A stretch of 64,000 bases of DNA from Qipengyuania flava (GCF_011762005.1 NZ_JAASQU010000002.1:186001-250000), one strand, 5' to 3'. Shown: positions 43,745 through 53,545, numbered from the stretch's first letter. Notes: generated by a model not told the origin, from the sequence alone. Made by a program: numbers and translations.

Positions 43745-44442
43745 CAGCGCGTTTCCAGCTGCCGGCTGAAGGTGGCGTTCAGCTTGTCGGCGAAACGCTG
43801 CAAGCGCGCTTCGTAGCGATCGACCCGATGGCTGAAGCGGTTGTAGGCGATTACTGCGGGAATAGCCGCGAACAGACCGATCGCGGTGGCAAACAGCGCT
43901 TCGGAGATACCCGGCGCGACCACAGCGAGCGATGAGCTTTCCTGCGCCCCGATCTGGAAGAAACTGTTCATGATACCCCAGACGGTACCGAAAAGGCCGA
44001 CGAAGGGCGCCACCGAACCGACAGTGGCAAGAAAATTGAGTCGTTCGGCGATATCGTCCGCCTCAAGCGCGATCTGGCTCTCCATCGCCGTCGCAATGCG
44101 GCCTCGCAATGCTTCGGGATCACGCACCGCGCCCTTGGTCGACCGGCGATATTCGCCGACGGCGGCCTGCGCCACGCGGGCAGCGGGAACGTCCTTGGCG
44201 CCGCGCTCGGAGGTGAAGCGATCAAAGCTGTCCGCTTGCCAGAACTCGTTTTCGTACTCGATGGTGCGGCTGCGCAGCTTGGCCATGCGCAAGCTGAAGC
44301 TGACGATGATCATCCACACCCAAACACTCGCCAGCAACAGGCCAGCCATGACCAGCTGCACGACGATGTCGGCATCGAGAAACAGACGGATCGGGTCGAG
44401 CCGGGTCGGTGCCGCGGCAGCCATCAGTGTAAGCGAGCTCAT
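43744..44442 (-). CDS. tolQ: Tol-Pal system proton-channel subunit TolQ
   Basis: The 232-residue MotA/TolQ/ExbB protein has three membrane helices (about 23-45, 138-160 and 172-195, including FLATVGSVAPFVGLFGTVWGIM and LFATAIGLFAAIPAVIAYN). The ATG at 44442 overlaps the ybgC stop (ATGA). Confidence 0.97.
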   Translation of the reverse strand: MSSLTLMAAAAPTRLDPIRLFLDADIVVQLVMAGLLLASVWVWMIIVSFSLRMAKLRSRTIEYENEFWQADSFDRFTSERGAKDVPAARVAQAAVGEYRRSTKGAVRDPEALRGRIATAMESQIALEADDIAERLNFLATVGSVAPFVGLFGTVWGIMNSFFQIGAQESSSLAVVAPGISEALFATAIGLFAAIPAVIAYNRFSHRVDRYEARLQRFADKLNATFSRQLETR

Positions 44443-44903
44443 TGGTCCCCTTGCTCGGCAAAACGCGCGAACGCCGCGCGCCATTTCTCCGGCTGGCGCT
44501 TCGGCCGGCCTTCGGGTGAAACGAAGCCGACGCGGAAATGTGCCTCGGCCAGAAGTTCGCGCTTTTCACTCGTCAACCTGAACGCAAGCTGGTGCATGCG
44601 ACAGGAGGCGGCTTTCAGTTCCGAACAGCGCGTTTCGATCAAGATATCGTCGTCCAGCTTGGCTGGCCGCAAGTATTTCAGATTCACCTCCGCCACCGCA
44701 TAGGCACCGCCACCCTCCTCGATTGCGGCACGCTGGTCGATCTCGAGCTGGCGCAGCAGGTCGCTGCGCGCGCGCTCGAACCAGCGCAGGTAATTGGCGT
44801 GATAGGTGATGCCCGACAGATCGGTGTCTTCGTAATAGACGCGCAGCGCATAATAGTGCCGCCCGCGATCGAGCGTTCCATCGGGAAAGTTGGGCATAAT
44901 CAT
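44439..44903 (-). CDS. ybgC: Tol-Pal-associated acyl-CoA thioesterase YbgC
   Basis: The 154-residue hotdog-fold thioesterase has the 4-hydroxybenzoyl-CoA thioesterase signature VYYEDTDLSGITYHANYLRWFERARSD at its N-terminus. It opens the tol operon, as in most proteobacteria, and is thought to act on acyl chains in phospholipid metabolism. ATG at 44903 follows AAAGGCGG by nine bases; GTG at 44909 is an alternative start. Confidence 0.93.
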   Translation of the reverse strand: MIMPNFPDGTLDRGRHYYALRVYYEDTDLSGITYHANYLRWFERARSDLLRQLEIDQRAAIEEGGGAYAVAEVNLKYLRPAKLDDDILIETRCSELKAASCRMHQLAFRLTSEKRELLAEAHFRVGFVSPEGRPKRQPEKWRAAFARFAEQGDQ

Positions 44904-44992
44904 GGACACGCGCCGCCTTTAGCCGAGGCACGAGTCGCACGGCAATGCTGAACGACGAAACGGGGCTGCGGAGCGACCGGCGGGCCTCGCCC

Positions 44993-46003
44993 TTATTCCT
45001 CGCGCAGTTCGGCCAGCTTGCGCTCCCATTGCAGCGCATGCGTGATGATCTGACCGAGATCGGCATATTGCGGTCGCCAAGGCAACGTCGCGCGGATACG
45101 CGCGGGATCAGACACCAACTCGGCGGGATCGCCTGCGCGGCGCGGCTCCATCTTGCGCGAGATGGTCTGGTTGGTGACGCGGTCGACTGCGTCGAGCACC
45201 TCGAGCACCGAGAACCCGCGGCCATAGCCGCAATTCATCGTCAGCGATCGCCCGGGCTGGTCGATCAGCGCCTCGAGCGCGAGCAAATGCGCATTCGCAA
45301 GATCGCTGACATGGATATAGTCTCGCACGCCGGTGCCATCGGGCGTGTCGTAATCGGCACCGAACACCGCCACGCCGTCGCGTTTGCCGGTCGCTGCCTC
45401 GCACGCGACCTTGATCAGATGCGTCGCCCCTGCCGTGGACTGGCCCGTACGCGCCTGCGGGTCGGCTCCCGCGACATTGAAATAGCGTAGCGCACAATAG
45501 TTGAACCCATGTGCAGCGCTGGCATCGGCCAGCATCTGCTCGGTCATCAATTTCGACCAGCCATAGGGATTGATCGGCTGCCGGGGACTGTCTTCGGAAA
45601 CCGGTGAGGTTTCAGGGGTGCCGTAGGTCGCGGCAGTCGAGCTGAAGATGAAATGCTCCACACCGCCGTCGACCGCAGCCTCGATCAGCGCGCGGCTCTT
45701 GACAGTATTGTTGTCGTAATAGGCGAGCGGATTCTCGACCGAATCCGGAACGACGATCGAACCGGCAAAATGCATGATCGCGGCGATACCCTGCTCGGCG
45801 AAAATCTGTTCGAGCAGGATCGTGTCGGAAATATCGCCTTCATAGAGCGGCACATCCTCGGGCACGGCGAATGCGAAGCCGGTCGAGAAATTGTCGATCA
45901 CCGCCACCGGCCAGCCTGCATCGCGCAGGGCGAGCACCGCATGGCTGCCGATATATCCCGCCCCGCCGGTCACCAGCACGGGCACCTTGTCGATCTCGCT
46001 CAT
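44993..46003 (-). CDS. galE: UDP-glucose 4-epimerase
   Basis: The 336-residue extended SDR has GGAGYIGSH at residues 13-21, SSTAATYG and the catalytic YGWSK motif. It interconverts UDP-glucose and UDP-galactose for surface polysaccharide or galactose metabolism. The length and C-terminal region (GVRDYIHVSDLANAHLLALE) are typical of GalE. Confidence 0.95.
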   Translation of the reverse strand: MSEIDKVPVLVTGGAGYIGSHAVLALRDAGWPVAVIDNFSTGFAFAVPEDVPLYEGDISDTILLEQIFAEQGIAAIMHFAGSIVVPDSVENPLAYYDNNTVKSRALIEAAVDGGVEHFIFSSTAATYGTPETSPVSEDSPRQPINPYGWSKLMTEQMLADASAAHGFNYCALRYFNVAGADPQARTGQSTAGATHLIKVACEAATGKRDGVAVFGADYDTPDGTGVRDYIHVSDLANAHLLALEALIDQPGRSLTMNCGYGRGFSVLEVLDAVDRVTNQTISRKMEPRRAGDPAELVSDPARIRATLPWRPQYADLGQIITHALQWERKLAELREE

Positions 46004-46137
46004 GGCGCGCTGACTAGCACAGCATCTGTTAACGGCAACGCCCTAGGACGGGCACGAATTGGTTTCGGTACAGAATCGATGCGTCATGCGTTGCAGACAA
46101 AGACCATTCGGACGAACCGAGCAGAGAAGGATCGCGC

Positions 46138-46746
46138 ATGAAGACCCCCCTCCCCATCGCCTTGGGCACGGCTGCGGCGCTGGCGCTTGCAGGCTGCACT
46201 ACGCCTGTCGGCCCAGTCGAAGTTACCCGCTTCGTTGCCGCCGAGCGAACTGCCGAACTGGGCAAGGGCCCGATTTTCGTCGAGACTGCGCCCGGAGGCG
46301 ACATCGACGGCCTCGCGCTCGCGCCATACAAGGCCGCGGTAGCCGATGAGCTTGGCCGACTCGGCTATCGCGAAGCCGATCGCAGCGAGGCCGGCCAGAT
46401 CGCGCAGGTGACGCTCGTGCGCTACGCACTCGACAGCGCCGGGAAGCGGAGCCCGGTGAGCGTCGGCGTCGGCGGCTCGACCGGCAGCTACGGGTCGGGT
46501 GTCGGAGTAGGGATTGGCATCAATCTTGGCGGCGGCGCCAAGGACCGGTTGGGCACCGAACTTGCGGTCACGATCCGCGACAAGGCCAGCGGCGAAAGCC
46601 TGTGGGAAGGCCGCGCCGATTTCCGACCGCCCGAGGATTCACCCCTTGCACGCGGACAGGCGAACGCCCAGACGGTCGCCTCCGCGCTGTTCCGGGAATT
46701 TCCCGGCAACAATGGCGAAACGATAAAAGTAGAGGTTTCCGAGTGA
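46138..46746 (+). CDS. DUF4136-type lipoprotein
   Basis: The 202-residue protein has a lipoprotein signal (ALALAGC, Cys19) and a DUF4136-like domain with a glycine-rich stretch ([26 protein letters not shown] in shorter segments between about residues 108-128). It is expected to sit in the outer membrane facing the periplasm. Function unknown. It follows GAGAAGG and its stop overlaps the GTG of the next gene (GTGA), so the two are coupled. Confidence 0.85.
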   Translation: MKTPLPIALGTAAALALAGCTTPVGPVEVTRFVAAERTAELGKGPIFVETAPGGDIDGLALAPYKAAVADELGRLGYREADRSEAGQIAQVTLVRYALDSAGKRSPVSVGVGGSTGSYGSGVGVGIGINLGGGAKDRLGTELAVTIRDKASGESLWEGRADFRPPEDSPLARGQANAQTVASALFREFPGNNGETIKVEVSE

Positions 46747-47882
46747 GCGATATCCGGATCGACGCCGCCTTCGACAGCGGCAATATTGAAGTGCTGTCGG
46801 TGAGTGGCGCGACCGCCACGCTAGCGATCCTGAAGGACACGCACAGCGAATTCAAGCAATGGTTCCACTTCCGCGTCGCCGGCGCCGCTGGTCGCGAACT
46901 GGAGTTGCGCATTACCGGGCTCGAAGAAAGCGCCTATCCGGGTGGCTGGCCCGATTACGACGCCTGCGTCTCCGAAGACCGCGACTATTGGGGGCGTGCG
47001 CCGTCAAGCTACGACCGCGATATCGAGGGCGGCACGCTGACGATCCGCTATACGCCCGCCAGCGACATCGCCTGGTTCGCCTATTTCGCGCCCTATTCGA
47101 TGGAACGCCATCACGACCTGATCGCCGAAGCTGCGGCCTCGGAAGGGGTCGATCACGTGCATCTGGGAACGACGCTCGACGGACAACCGCTCGACGCGCT
47201 CGAAATGGGCGATGGCGAATACAAGGTCTGGCTCTACGCACGCCAGCATCCCGGCGAAACGCAGGCCGAATGGTGGATGGAAGGTGCGCTAGAAGTGTTG
47301 ACCGACCCGGCCGACAGCGTCGGACGCGAACTGCGAAAGCGCTGTCGCCTGCATCTGGTGCCTAACTGCAATCCCGACGGATCGAAGCGCGGCAACCTGC
47401 GCGTCAATGCCGCGGGCACCAACCTCAATCGCGAATGGGCCGATCCGACACCCGAGAAGTCGCCCGAGGTTCTTGCGATCCGCAACCGGATGGACGAAAC
47501 CGGCGTCGATTTCGCCATGGACGTCCACGGCGACGAAGCGATCCCGGTCGCCTTCCTTGCCGGCTACGAGGGCATCCCTGCGTGGACCGACGCCCACGGT
47601 GAACGCTATTATCGCTACGAGGCGATACTCGATCGGCGCACGCCCGACTTCCAGACCGAATTCGGCTATACCAAGGCCGCACCGGGCAAGGCCAATCTGG
47701 CGATGAGCACCAACCAGGTCGCGGAGCGTTTCGGCGCGACCGCGATGACGCTGGAAATGCCCTACAAGGACAACAAGGCCAACCCCGAGCCCGAACAAGG
47801 CTGGAGCCCCGAGCGTTGCAAGATGCTGGCGCGCGACTGTCTCGCCGCGCTGCTCGAGTTCCTCGACACCGCCGAGGGCTGA
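46743..47882 (+). CDS. M14-family cytosolic-type carboxypeptidase
   Basis: The 379-residue protein has an N-terminal beta-sandwich (about 1-125) and an M14 zinc carboxypeptidase domain (about 130-375). The zinc motif HPGE is in [17 protein letters not shown], the second His in MDVHGDE, and NCNPDG is the substrate-binding block. This layout is that of the cytosolic carboxypeptidase (AGBL/Nna1-like) group, whose eukaryotic members remove Glu from protein tails; bacterial substrates are unknown. There is no signal peptide, so it should act in the cytoplasm despite being coupled to a lipoprotein gene. Confidence 0.92.
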   Translation: MSDIRIDAAFDSGNIEVLSVSGATATLAILKDTHSEFKQWFHFRVAGAAGRELELRITGLEESAYPGGWPDYDACVSEDRDYWGRAPSSYDRDIEGGTLTIRYTPASDIAWFAYFAPYSMERHHDLIAEAAASEGVDHVHLGTTLDGQPLDALEMGDGEYKVWLYARQHPGETQAEWWMEGALEVLTDPADSVGRELRKRCRLHLVPNCNPDGSKRGNLRVNAAGTNLNREWADPTPEKSPEVLAIRNRMDETGVDFAMDVHGDEAIPVAFLAGYEGIPAWTDAHGERYYRYEAILDRRTPDFQTEFGYTKAAPGKANLAMSTNQVAERFGATAMTLEMPYKDNKANPEPEQGWSPERCKMLARDCLAALLEFLDTAEG

Positions 47883-47900
47883 TCGGGCCGCGCCCCGATC
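47881..47900. terminator. Short inverted repeat between convergent genes
   Basis: GATCGGG (47881-47887) and CCCGATC (47894-47900) form a 7-bp stem with a 6-nt GC loop directly after the M14 stop codon, in the 25-bp gap before the end of the LD-carboxypeptidase gene. No T run. Confidence 0.35.
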
Positions 47901-47907
47901 GGGCGAT

Positions 47908-48930
47908 TCAGGCGACTGCCGGTTCGAGCATGCGGAGCGTCCGCGCTTCCGCATCGAGCTCGACCGGCACGCCGATGGGCAATGCCAGTTGACTGCGGAC
48001 GTGGCCGGTATTGAAGCCGGTCACGACAGGCACACGCAAGTCGCCAAGATGCTGGTTCAGCACGTCGTCGAGCGTAAAGCCGGCATAGTCGGGGTCGCGC
48101 AGGTCGCAACGGGTGCACTGGCCGAAGACCACGCCACTGACCCGGTCCATCACCCCCGCCAAGCCGAGTTGCTGCAGCATGCGATCGACCCGGTAGGGAT
48201 CCTCGTTGATATCCTCGAGAAACAGGATCGCGCCGTCGAAGGACGGAAGCCAGCCCGTGCCCATCAATGTCGACAGGATGGTGAGATTGCCGCCAAGCAG
48301 GCGCCCCCGGGCGGTTCCCTCCACCAGGGTCCGCGCGGGACGTCCAACCGCTTGTTCGACCGCAGCACCGCCCAGCACCGGGACATCGGCAGCGAATGCG
48401 ATCCGCCACAAGCTGTCCCAGCTCGTTTTCTCCCAGCTGCTTGCTGCATTCGGGGCATGGAGGGTGGGAAAACCGCAGCGCGCGGCGATCGCGCAATGCA
48501 ATGCGGTGGTGTCGCTGTAACCGATCAGCAGCTTGGGATTGGCACGGATCGCCGGCCAGTCGAGCAGCGGCAAGATCCGCGCACCGCCCCAGCCTCCACG
48601 CACCGCGAAGATCGCGCGGATATCAGGGTCGGCGAACATGGCGTTGAGATCGGCTGCGCGGTCGGCATCGGTGCCAGCGAGATAGCCGTGCCGGTCTTCG
48701 GTGTGCGCACCCAGCCGTGGAACCAGCCCCATGCCCCGGATCCAGTGCAGCGCCCGGTCACGCTCTTCCGGCAACGTCACTGCACTGGCAGGTGCGACCA
48801 ACCCGACCGTATCGCCGGGCCGCAGACGAGGCGGCCTGGCCGCAACCGGTGCACCCAGCGTGGCGGCAGGCAGCAGCGCTGAGCCCGCCAGCCCGCCCAG
48901 CAGGCCCAGCGCGCCACGTCGACCGGTCAT
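47908..48930 (-). CDS. LD-carboxypeptidase (peptidase family S66)
   Basis: The 340-residue protein has an N-terminal export signal with a twin-arginine-like start (TGRRGALGLLGG). The S66 domain follows, with the nucleophile Ser in GYSDTTAL and the conserved GGWGGARILPLLDW and FLEDINEDPYRVDRML blocks. LD-carboxypeptidases cut the terminal D-Ala from peptidoglycan tetrapeptides, usually in recycling. The export signal is unusual compared with cytoplasmic LdcA, suggesting a periplasmic enzyme. It overlaps cdd by 4 bp (ATGA). Confidence 0.9.
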   Translation of the reverse strand: MTGRRGALGLLGGLAGSALLPAATLGAPVAARPPRLRPGDTVGLVAPASAVTLPEERDRALHWIRGMGLVPRLGAHTEDRHGYLAGTDADRAADLNAMFADPDIRAIFAVRGGWGGARILPLLDWPAIRANPKLLIGYSDTTALHCAIAARCGFPTLHAPNAASSWEKTSWDSLWRIAFAADVPVLGGAAVEQAVGRPARTLVEGTARGRLLGGNLTILSTLMGTGWLPSFDGAILFLEDINEDPYRVDRMLQQLGLAGVMDRVSGVVFGQCTRCDLRDPDYAGFTLDDVLNQHLGDLRVPVVTGFNTGHVRSQLALPIGVPVELDAEARTLRMLEPAVA

Positions 48931-49331
48931 GTCAGGCTCGCGGGCCCGAATGCGTGCGGCAGCAGTTCCGAAAGCCGCAAGCGGCGGACCTCATGCGGAC
49001 CCACGCAAAGGATGTCGGGGTCGGTCCCGCCCAATTGCGCAAGCTCGTTGAGGACCTGTCGGCAGCGTCCGCAGGGCGAGATCGGCTCGTCCCCCGGTCC
49101 TGTCACGGCAACCGCGACGAGTCCGCCTCGCACTCCGTCGGCCATCGCCTTCGATACCGCCACGGTCTCGGCGCAGAGCGCAAGGCCATAGCTCGCATTC
49201 TCGATATTGGTGCCGGTTGCCACGCTGCCATCGGCAAACCGCAGTGCGGCGCCCACGGGAAAGCCGGAATAGGGGGAATAGGATTTTGCAGCAGCATCGC
49301 GCGCGGCGGCAATCAGATCGTCATCGGTCAT
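48927..49331 (-). CDS. cdd: Cytidine deaminase
   Basis: The 134-residue enzyme has the zinc motifs CAE (GLALCAETVAVSKA) and PCGRC (ISPCGRCRQVLNEL) and the substrate block NIENASYG. It converts cytidine or deoxycytidine to uridine forms in pyrimidine salvage. The short tetrameric type is expected from the length. Confidence 0.96.
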   Translation of the reverse strand: MTDDDLIAAARDAAAKSYSPYSGFPVGAALRFADGSVATGTNIENASYGLALCAETVAVSKAMADGVRGGLVAVAVTGPGDEPISPCGRCRQVLNELAQLGGTDPDILCVGPHEVRRLRLSELLPHAFGPASLT

Positions 49332-49340
49332 CGCAAATCC

Positions 49341-50069
49341 TCAAGGGCGCACGACCACCCAGCGCAAGGGTTCGTGCGCGGCTTCGGTCTTGTACCATTT
49401 GTTGGCGGTCCACATCAGCCACGGCCGAATCGCGTAGTCGGGCTCGAACCAGCTGCGCGTCAGCCACAATTGGCGGTCGAACCGGCGCGAGGGTGCATAG
49501 GCATTTTCGAACGCCTCGACGGGCGCGAGGATTGCGGGCTTTCCGCTGTGCGCCTCGATCTGGTTGACCAGGGTTGTCAGCTCGCTCTGCACGGCCGCGT
49601 CGGAAACGCGCGACGGGCAATCGTCGGCAGTGCTTTCGAGCAGGATCGCGGGCGGCAGCAGGCTCTCGTCGCGCGGAACCATGGTGACGAAGTTGGCCGA
49701 CTGCCCGTCTGCTACCGCGCAGGGATCGAACCGGTGCGCTGCGCCGACGGCAAGGCCGGATCGCCGCGCACGCGCGAAGTTCTGCGCAAAGCCGACATCC
49801 TTGCGCCCCGCGCCGTCGCTGGCTTCAAGATAGACGAATTGCGCTCCCAACCCGGCAAGAGTGCCGAAATCGATCGCCCCGTCAGCAGCGCCGATCAGCG
49901 CGCCCTGATCTGGCCACACCGCCTCGTCGGGCCGCCAGCTGCGCCCCTCGTGCCAGGCATAGCCCGCTGCAATCGCCACCACGATCAGCAGGAACAAGGC
50001 CGCCTTGGTCCCGGCCGAAAGCCGCCTTGGCGAACGGGGCTTTCGCCGTCGGCGCGGAGCTTTGGCCAT
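49341..50069 (-). CDS. Membrane-anchored GH25-like protein
   Basis: The 242-residue protein has a very basic N-terminus (RRRRKPRSPRR), one membrane helix (about 25-42) and a GH25-like lysozyme barrel (about 55-242; QFVYLEASDG, AVGAAHRFDPCAVADGQSANFV, RQLWLTRSWFEPDYAIRPWLMW). GH25 enzymes cut peptidoglycan. I could not confirm the usual catalytic Asp/Glu set, so it may have low or altered activity. Confidence 0.8.
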   Translation of the reverse strand: MAKAPRRRRKPRSPRRLSAGTKAALFLLIVVAIAAGYAWHEGRSWRPDEAVWPDQGALIGAADGAIDFGTLAGLGAQFVYLEASDGAGRKDVGFAQNFARARRSGLAVGAAHRFDPCAVADGQSANFVTMVPRDESLLPPAILLESTADDCPSRVSDAAVQSELTTLVNQIEAHSGKPAILAPVEAFENAYAPSRRFDRQLWLTRSWFEPDYAIRPWLMWTANKWYKTEAAHEPLRWVVVRP

Positions 50070-50078
50070 GACGCTGCC

Positions 50079-50582
50079 TCAGCCCTTGATGTGCAGGACG
50101 CAAATGAGCGTGAACAACCGGCGTGCGGTGGCGAAATCGGTCTCGATCTTCCCCTCGAGCCGTTCGATCAACAATTCGGCAGCCTGGTTGTGCACTCCGC
50201 GCCGCGCCATGTCGATCGTCTCGATTTCGGCCGGGGTCGCCTTGCGGATCGCCTGATAGTAGCTGTCGCAAATGGCGAAATACTCGCGAATCGGGCGGCG
50301 GAAGCGCGCGAGCCCGAGCAGTAATTCTTCTAGCAGCCGCTCCTGCTGGTCGGCGATCTCCATCAGCAACCGGCCGTCGCGCACTGCCAGCTTCAGGCGG
50401 TAGGGACCCTTCGCGCCGCGCTCCACCGCGCGCAGCGGCTTGAAGCTGTTTTCTTCGATCAGATCGAATATCGCGATCCGCCGCTCCTGTTCGATATCGG
50501 CATTGCGCCAGATGATCGTCTCCTCGTCGAGCTCGATATGCGCGATGCGATGGTCGCCGGGGGAGGATGCGGATTCGGTCAT
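50079..50582 (-). CDS. UPF0262 family protein
   Basis: The 167-residue protein matches the UPF0262 pattern found across alphaproteobacteria (IAHIELDEETIIWRNADIEQERRIAIFDL, FRRPIREYFAICDSYYQAIR, RRLFTLICVLHIKG). It is helical, cytoplasmic and of unknown function. It is divergent from dnaB and 9 bp upstream of the GH25-like gene. Confidence 0.9.
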   Translation of the reverse strand: MTESASSPGDHRIAHIELDEETIIWRNADIEQERRIAIFDLIEENSFKPLRAVERGAKGPYRLKLAVRDGRLLMEIADQQERLLEELLLGLARFRRPIREYFAICDSYYQAIRKATPAEIETIDMARRGVHNQAAELLIERLEGKIETDFATARRLFTLICVLHIKG

Positions 50583-50731
50583 GCGTTACAGGGTGCTTTC
50601 GCAGAGTTAGGCGGGTGGCGGCAAGGGGGTGAAACTGTGTCCCCACTATCCACAGGCCAAGCGTTGGCGATCGAAAAATTTCGCCGGGCGAATAGCTTCC
50701 ACTGCGACCATGCAAAAGGCATTGATAGCGC

Positions 50732-52252
50732 ATGGCCGACACCGATCTCCTTTTCCCCGCCGACGATTCGACTTCCGAGAAGCCCGCGAAGGGCCCGGTC
50801 CTGCCCGCAAACCTCGAAGCCGAGGCGGCCTTTCTCGGTGCCGTGCTGATCGACAACAAGGTCATCGAGGAACTGACCACTCCGCTGATGCCGGACCATT
50901 TCTTCGAGCCGGTGCACCAGCGCATCTATGAGCGCGTGCACAAATTGCTTGAACGCAATTCGGTTGCCACGCCGGTCACTCTCAAGCCCTATTTCGAAAG
51001 CGACGAAGCGCTCAAGCAATTGGGCGGGGTCACCTATCTCGCGCAACTCACCGCCGATGGCCAGGGCCTGCTGCATCCGCGCGAACTGGCCGAGCAGATC
51101 TACGACCTGGCGCTGCTGCGCGAACTCGTCAGCGTGGGCCGCAATCTCGTCGAAGGCGCGCTCGACACCTCGGACGAGGTCGAACCGCTGCGCAAGATCG
51201 AGCAGGCCGAAGCCGACCTCTATCGGGTGGCCGAAGGGGCCAGCACAGGCAATGAGGCGCAAAGCTTCCGCAAGGCTGCCTTCGGCGCGCTCGAAGTGGT
51301 ACAGGCGGCGATGAACTCCGGCGGTCGCTTTTCGGGCAAGACCACCGGTCTCGACACGATCAACGACAAGACTTCGGGCCTGCACAATTCGGACCTCGTG
51401 ATCCTCGCGGGGCGCCCGGCCATGGGCAAGACCTCGCTCGCCACCAACATCGCCTTCAATGCCGCGCGCCGGCTGATGGACGACCAGAAGGCCGGGATCG
51501 AGACCGAAAAGTCGCCCGGTGCGGGCGTCGCCTTCTTCAGCCTCGAAATGAGCGCCGACCAGTTGGCCACGCGTATTCTGGCCGAACAGGCGGAAATCTC
51601 GAGCGAGAAGCTACGTTCGGGCAAGCTCAGCCGCGATGAATTCCAGCGCCTGTCATTCGCCAGCCAGGAATTGACCGACCTGCCGCTCTATATCGACGAC
51701 ACCCCCGCGCTCACGATCGGCGCGCTGCGCACGCGTGCGCGGCGGCTCAAGCGGCGGCACGATATCGGGCTGGTGATCGTCGATTACCTGCAATTGCTGC
51801 AGGGCTCGGGCCGCGCGAGCGACAATCGCGTCAACGAAATTTCGGAAATCAGCCGCGGGCTCAAGACGCTGGCCAAGGAACTGCACGTTCCCGTGATTGC
51901 GTTGTCGCAGCTATCGCGACAGGTCGAGCAGCGCGACGACAAGCGCCCGCAGCTGGCCGACCTGCGCGAATCGGGATCGATCGAGCAGGACGCCGACATG
52001 GTGTGGTTCATTTTCCGCGCCGAATATTACCATAACGCGCTCAAGCCCGACACGCCGGACGAGACCAGTTCGGAAGAGGTGCGGATGAAATATGCCGAGT
52101 GGGAAGCACGTCATCTCGAACTGGTCAACAAGGCGACGCTGATCGTCGCCAAGCAGCGCCATGGCTCGACCGGCAATGTCCCGCTGCTGTTTCACAGCGA
52201 AATCACCAAATTCTCGAGCCCCGACGTGCGACATTACGAGGATTACGAGTGA
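50732..52252 (+). CDS. dnaB: Replicative DNA helicase DnaB
   Basis: The 506-residue hexameric helicase has the N-terminal primase-binding domain (about 25-130) and the C-terminal RecA-like motor (about 200-490) with Walker A GRPAMGKTS, Walker B LVIVDYLQLL and the block ALSQLSRQVEQR. It unwinds the chromosome at replication forks. No intein is present. Confidence 0.97.
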   Translation: MADTDLLFPADDSTSEKPAKGPVLPANLEAEAAFLGAVLIDNKVIEELTTPLMPDHFFEPVHQRIYERVHKLLERNSVATPVTLKPYFESDEALKQLGGVTYLAQLTADGQGLLHPRELAEQIYDLALLRELVSVGRNLVEGALDTSDEVEPLRKIEQAEADLYRVAEGASTGNEAQSFRKAAFGALEVVQAAMNSGGRFSGKTTGLDTINDKTSGLHNSDLVILAGRPAMGKTSLATNIAFNAARRLMDDQKAGIETEKSPGAGVAFFSLEMSADQLATRILAEQAEISSEKLRSGKLSRDEFQRLSFASQELTDLPLYIDDTPALTIGALRTRARRLKRRHDIGLVIVDYLQLLQGSGRASDNRVNEISEISRGLKTLAKELHVPVIALSQLSRQVEQRDDKRPQLADLRESGSIEQDADMVWFIFRAEYYHNALKPDTPDETSSEEVRMKYAEWEARHLELVNKATLIVAKQRHGSTGNVPLLFHSEITKFSSPDVRHYEDYE

Positions 52253-53434
52253 TCAGATCCCGAGATTGAGCCGTCTGGTGACGGTGTAGTCGACCACCGA
52301 GACCAGCAACCAGCTAAGGTTCCAGCGGATACGGTTGGCCAGCGTTGCTCGCCGCTGGTGCAACGCTGCGGTAATCGGCTGCGAGGCCCCGATCTGTTGC
52401 CCCACGAACTCGCGCATCCGATCGGCCAGGGCGGCGTCCTCGATCTTCAGCATCAACTCGAGATTTATGTAGAGGCTGCGCATGTCGAAATTGGCGCTGC
52501 CCAGGTACACCGTATCATCGAGCACGATCAGCTTGGTGTGCAGCTTGCACGGTGCGAATTCCCAGATTCGCGCGCGTTTCTTGAGGAGGTAACTGTACAG
52601 CGAGCGACTGGCACCTATGGTCGCGCCATTGTCGGACTTGCCCGCCATGACCAGCCGCGTGGCCCCCTTGGCGGCGATCGCGCCCATGCGACGGAGCAAT
52701 CGCTTTGGCGGGCTGAAGTACGCCATGAACATGTCCAGCCGTTCGCCTTCGATCAAGTCATCGGAAACGCAGCGCGCCCAACTCGACAGCCCTCGCGTCG
52801 GGCCGCCGACCAGCCAGGTGACCCCGGGCCGGTCCCACTGCCAATCGCGCACCGTCCGCGCGATTTCGCGCGCATGCTGCTCCTCGCGCTCGGTCCATTG
52901 GCGCAGCCGCGCATACCAGTCGGTCAGCCCCGCAATCGCCGTTCCCTCGATCACGATGCCCAGATCGGCCCAGCCATTGCGTTCGGGCGGAGCGAAATAG
53001 TCATCGGCAATGTTGAAACCGCCGAACATGGCACGGGTGCCATCGGCGATGACCAGTTTCTGGTGGTTGCGGATGAGATAGCGTCGCGTCCACTTGGCCG
53101 AAAAGCGCAGGCAGATACCGCCCGCATCGGTCAGCGGGCTCAGGAACTGATCGCTTACGGCCGCGCCGAACTGGTCGATGATGAGCGTTACCCGTACCCC
53201 CCGTTTCGCCGCTGCGGCCAGCGCATCGCGAAACTCCGAGCCCACCGTATCCTCGGCGAAGATGTAGAAGCACACATCTAGCGTATCACGGGCATTCTCG
53301 ACGAGTTCGAACAAGGCACGACGCCGGTCGGCGCCTGCCGGATAAAAGACGAGCCGCTGGCCCGCGGCCATGGCCTCGAACGGCGCCGGTTCGGCATAGT
53401 CCGCAACCGGGTCGGCAGCTTGCGCGTCTTCCAT
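52253..53434 (-). CDS. Phospholipase D family protein, cardiolipin synthase-like
   Basis: The 393-residue protein has two HKD motifs: NHQKLVIADGTRAMFGG (about 150-165) and LHTKLIVLDDTVYLGSANFD (about 330-350). Both are needed for catalysis in PLD-type cardiolipin synthases. It lacks the N-terminal membrane helices of ClsA and is closer to soluble ClsB/ClsC forms. The frame extends far upstream but overlaps rpoZ on the other strand; ATG at 53434 or GTG at 53485 are the realistic starts. Confidence 0.88.
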   Translation of the reverse strand: MEDAQAADPVADYAEPAPFEAMAAGQRLVFYPAGADRRRALFELVENARDTLDVCFYIFAEDTVGSEFRDALAAAAKRGVRVTLIIDQFGAAVSDQFLSPLTDAGGICLRFSAKWTRRYLIRNHQKLVIADGTRAMFGGFNIADDYFAPPERNGWADLGIVIEGTAIAGLTDWYARLRQWTEREEQHAREIARTVRDWQWDRPGVTWLVGGPTRGLSSWARCVSDDLIEGERLDMFMAYFSPPKRLLRRMGAIAAKGATRLVMAGKSDNGATIGASRSLYSYLLKKRARIWEFAPCKLHTKLIVLDDTVYLGSANFDMRSLYINLELMLKIEDAALADRMREFVGQQIGASQPITAALHQRRATLANRIRWNLSWLLVSVVDYTVTRRLNLGI

Positions 53435-53545
53435 CGCCGGCGGGCTTAGCCGCTTGTCCGCACCGCGCAAATCCTTGACTATCACGGGGCTACCGCCTAA
53501 GTGCTGCGCTTTCCCGGAATCACTTGATTTGCATCGGAGTGCCCC

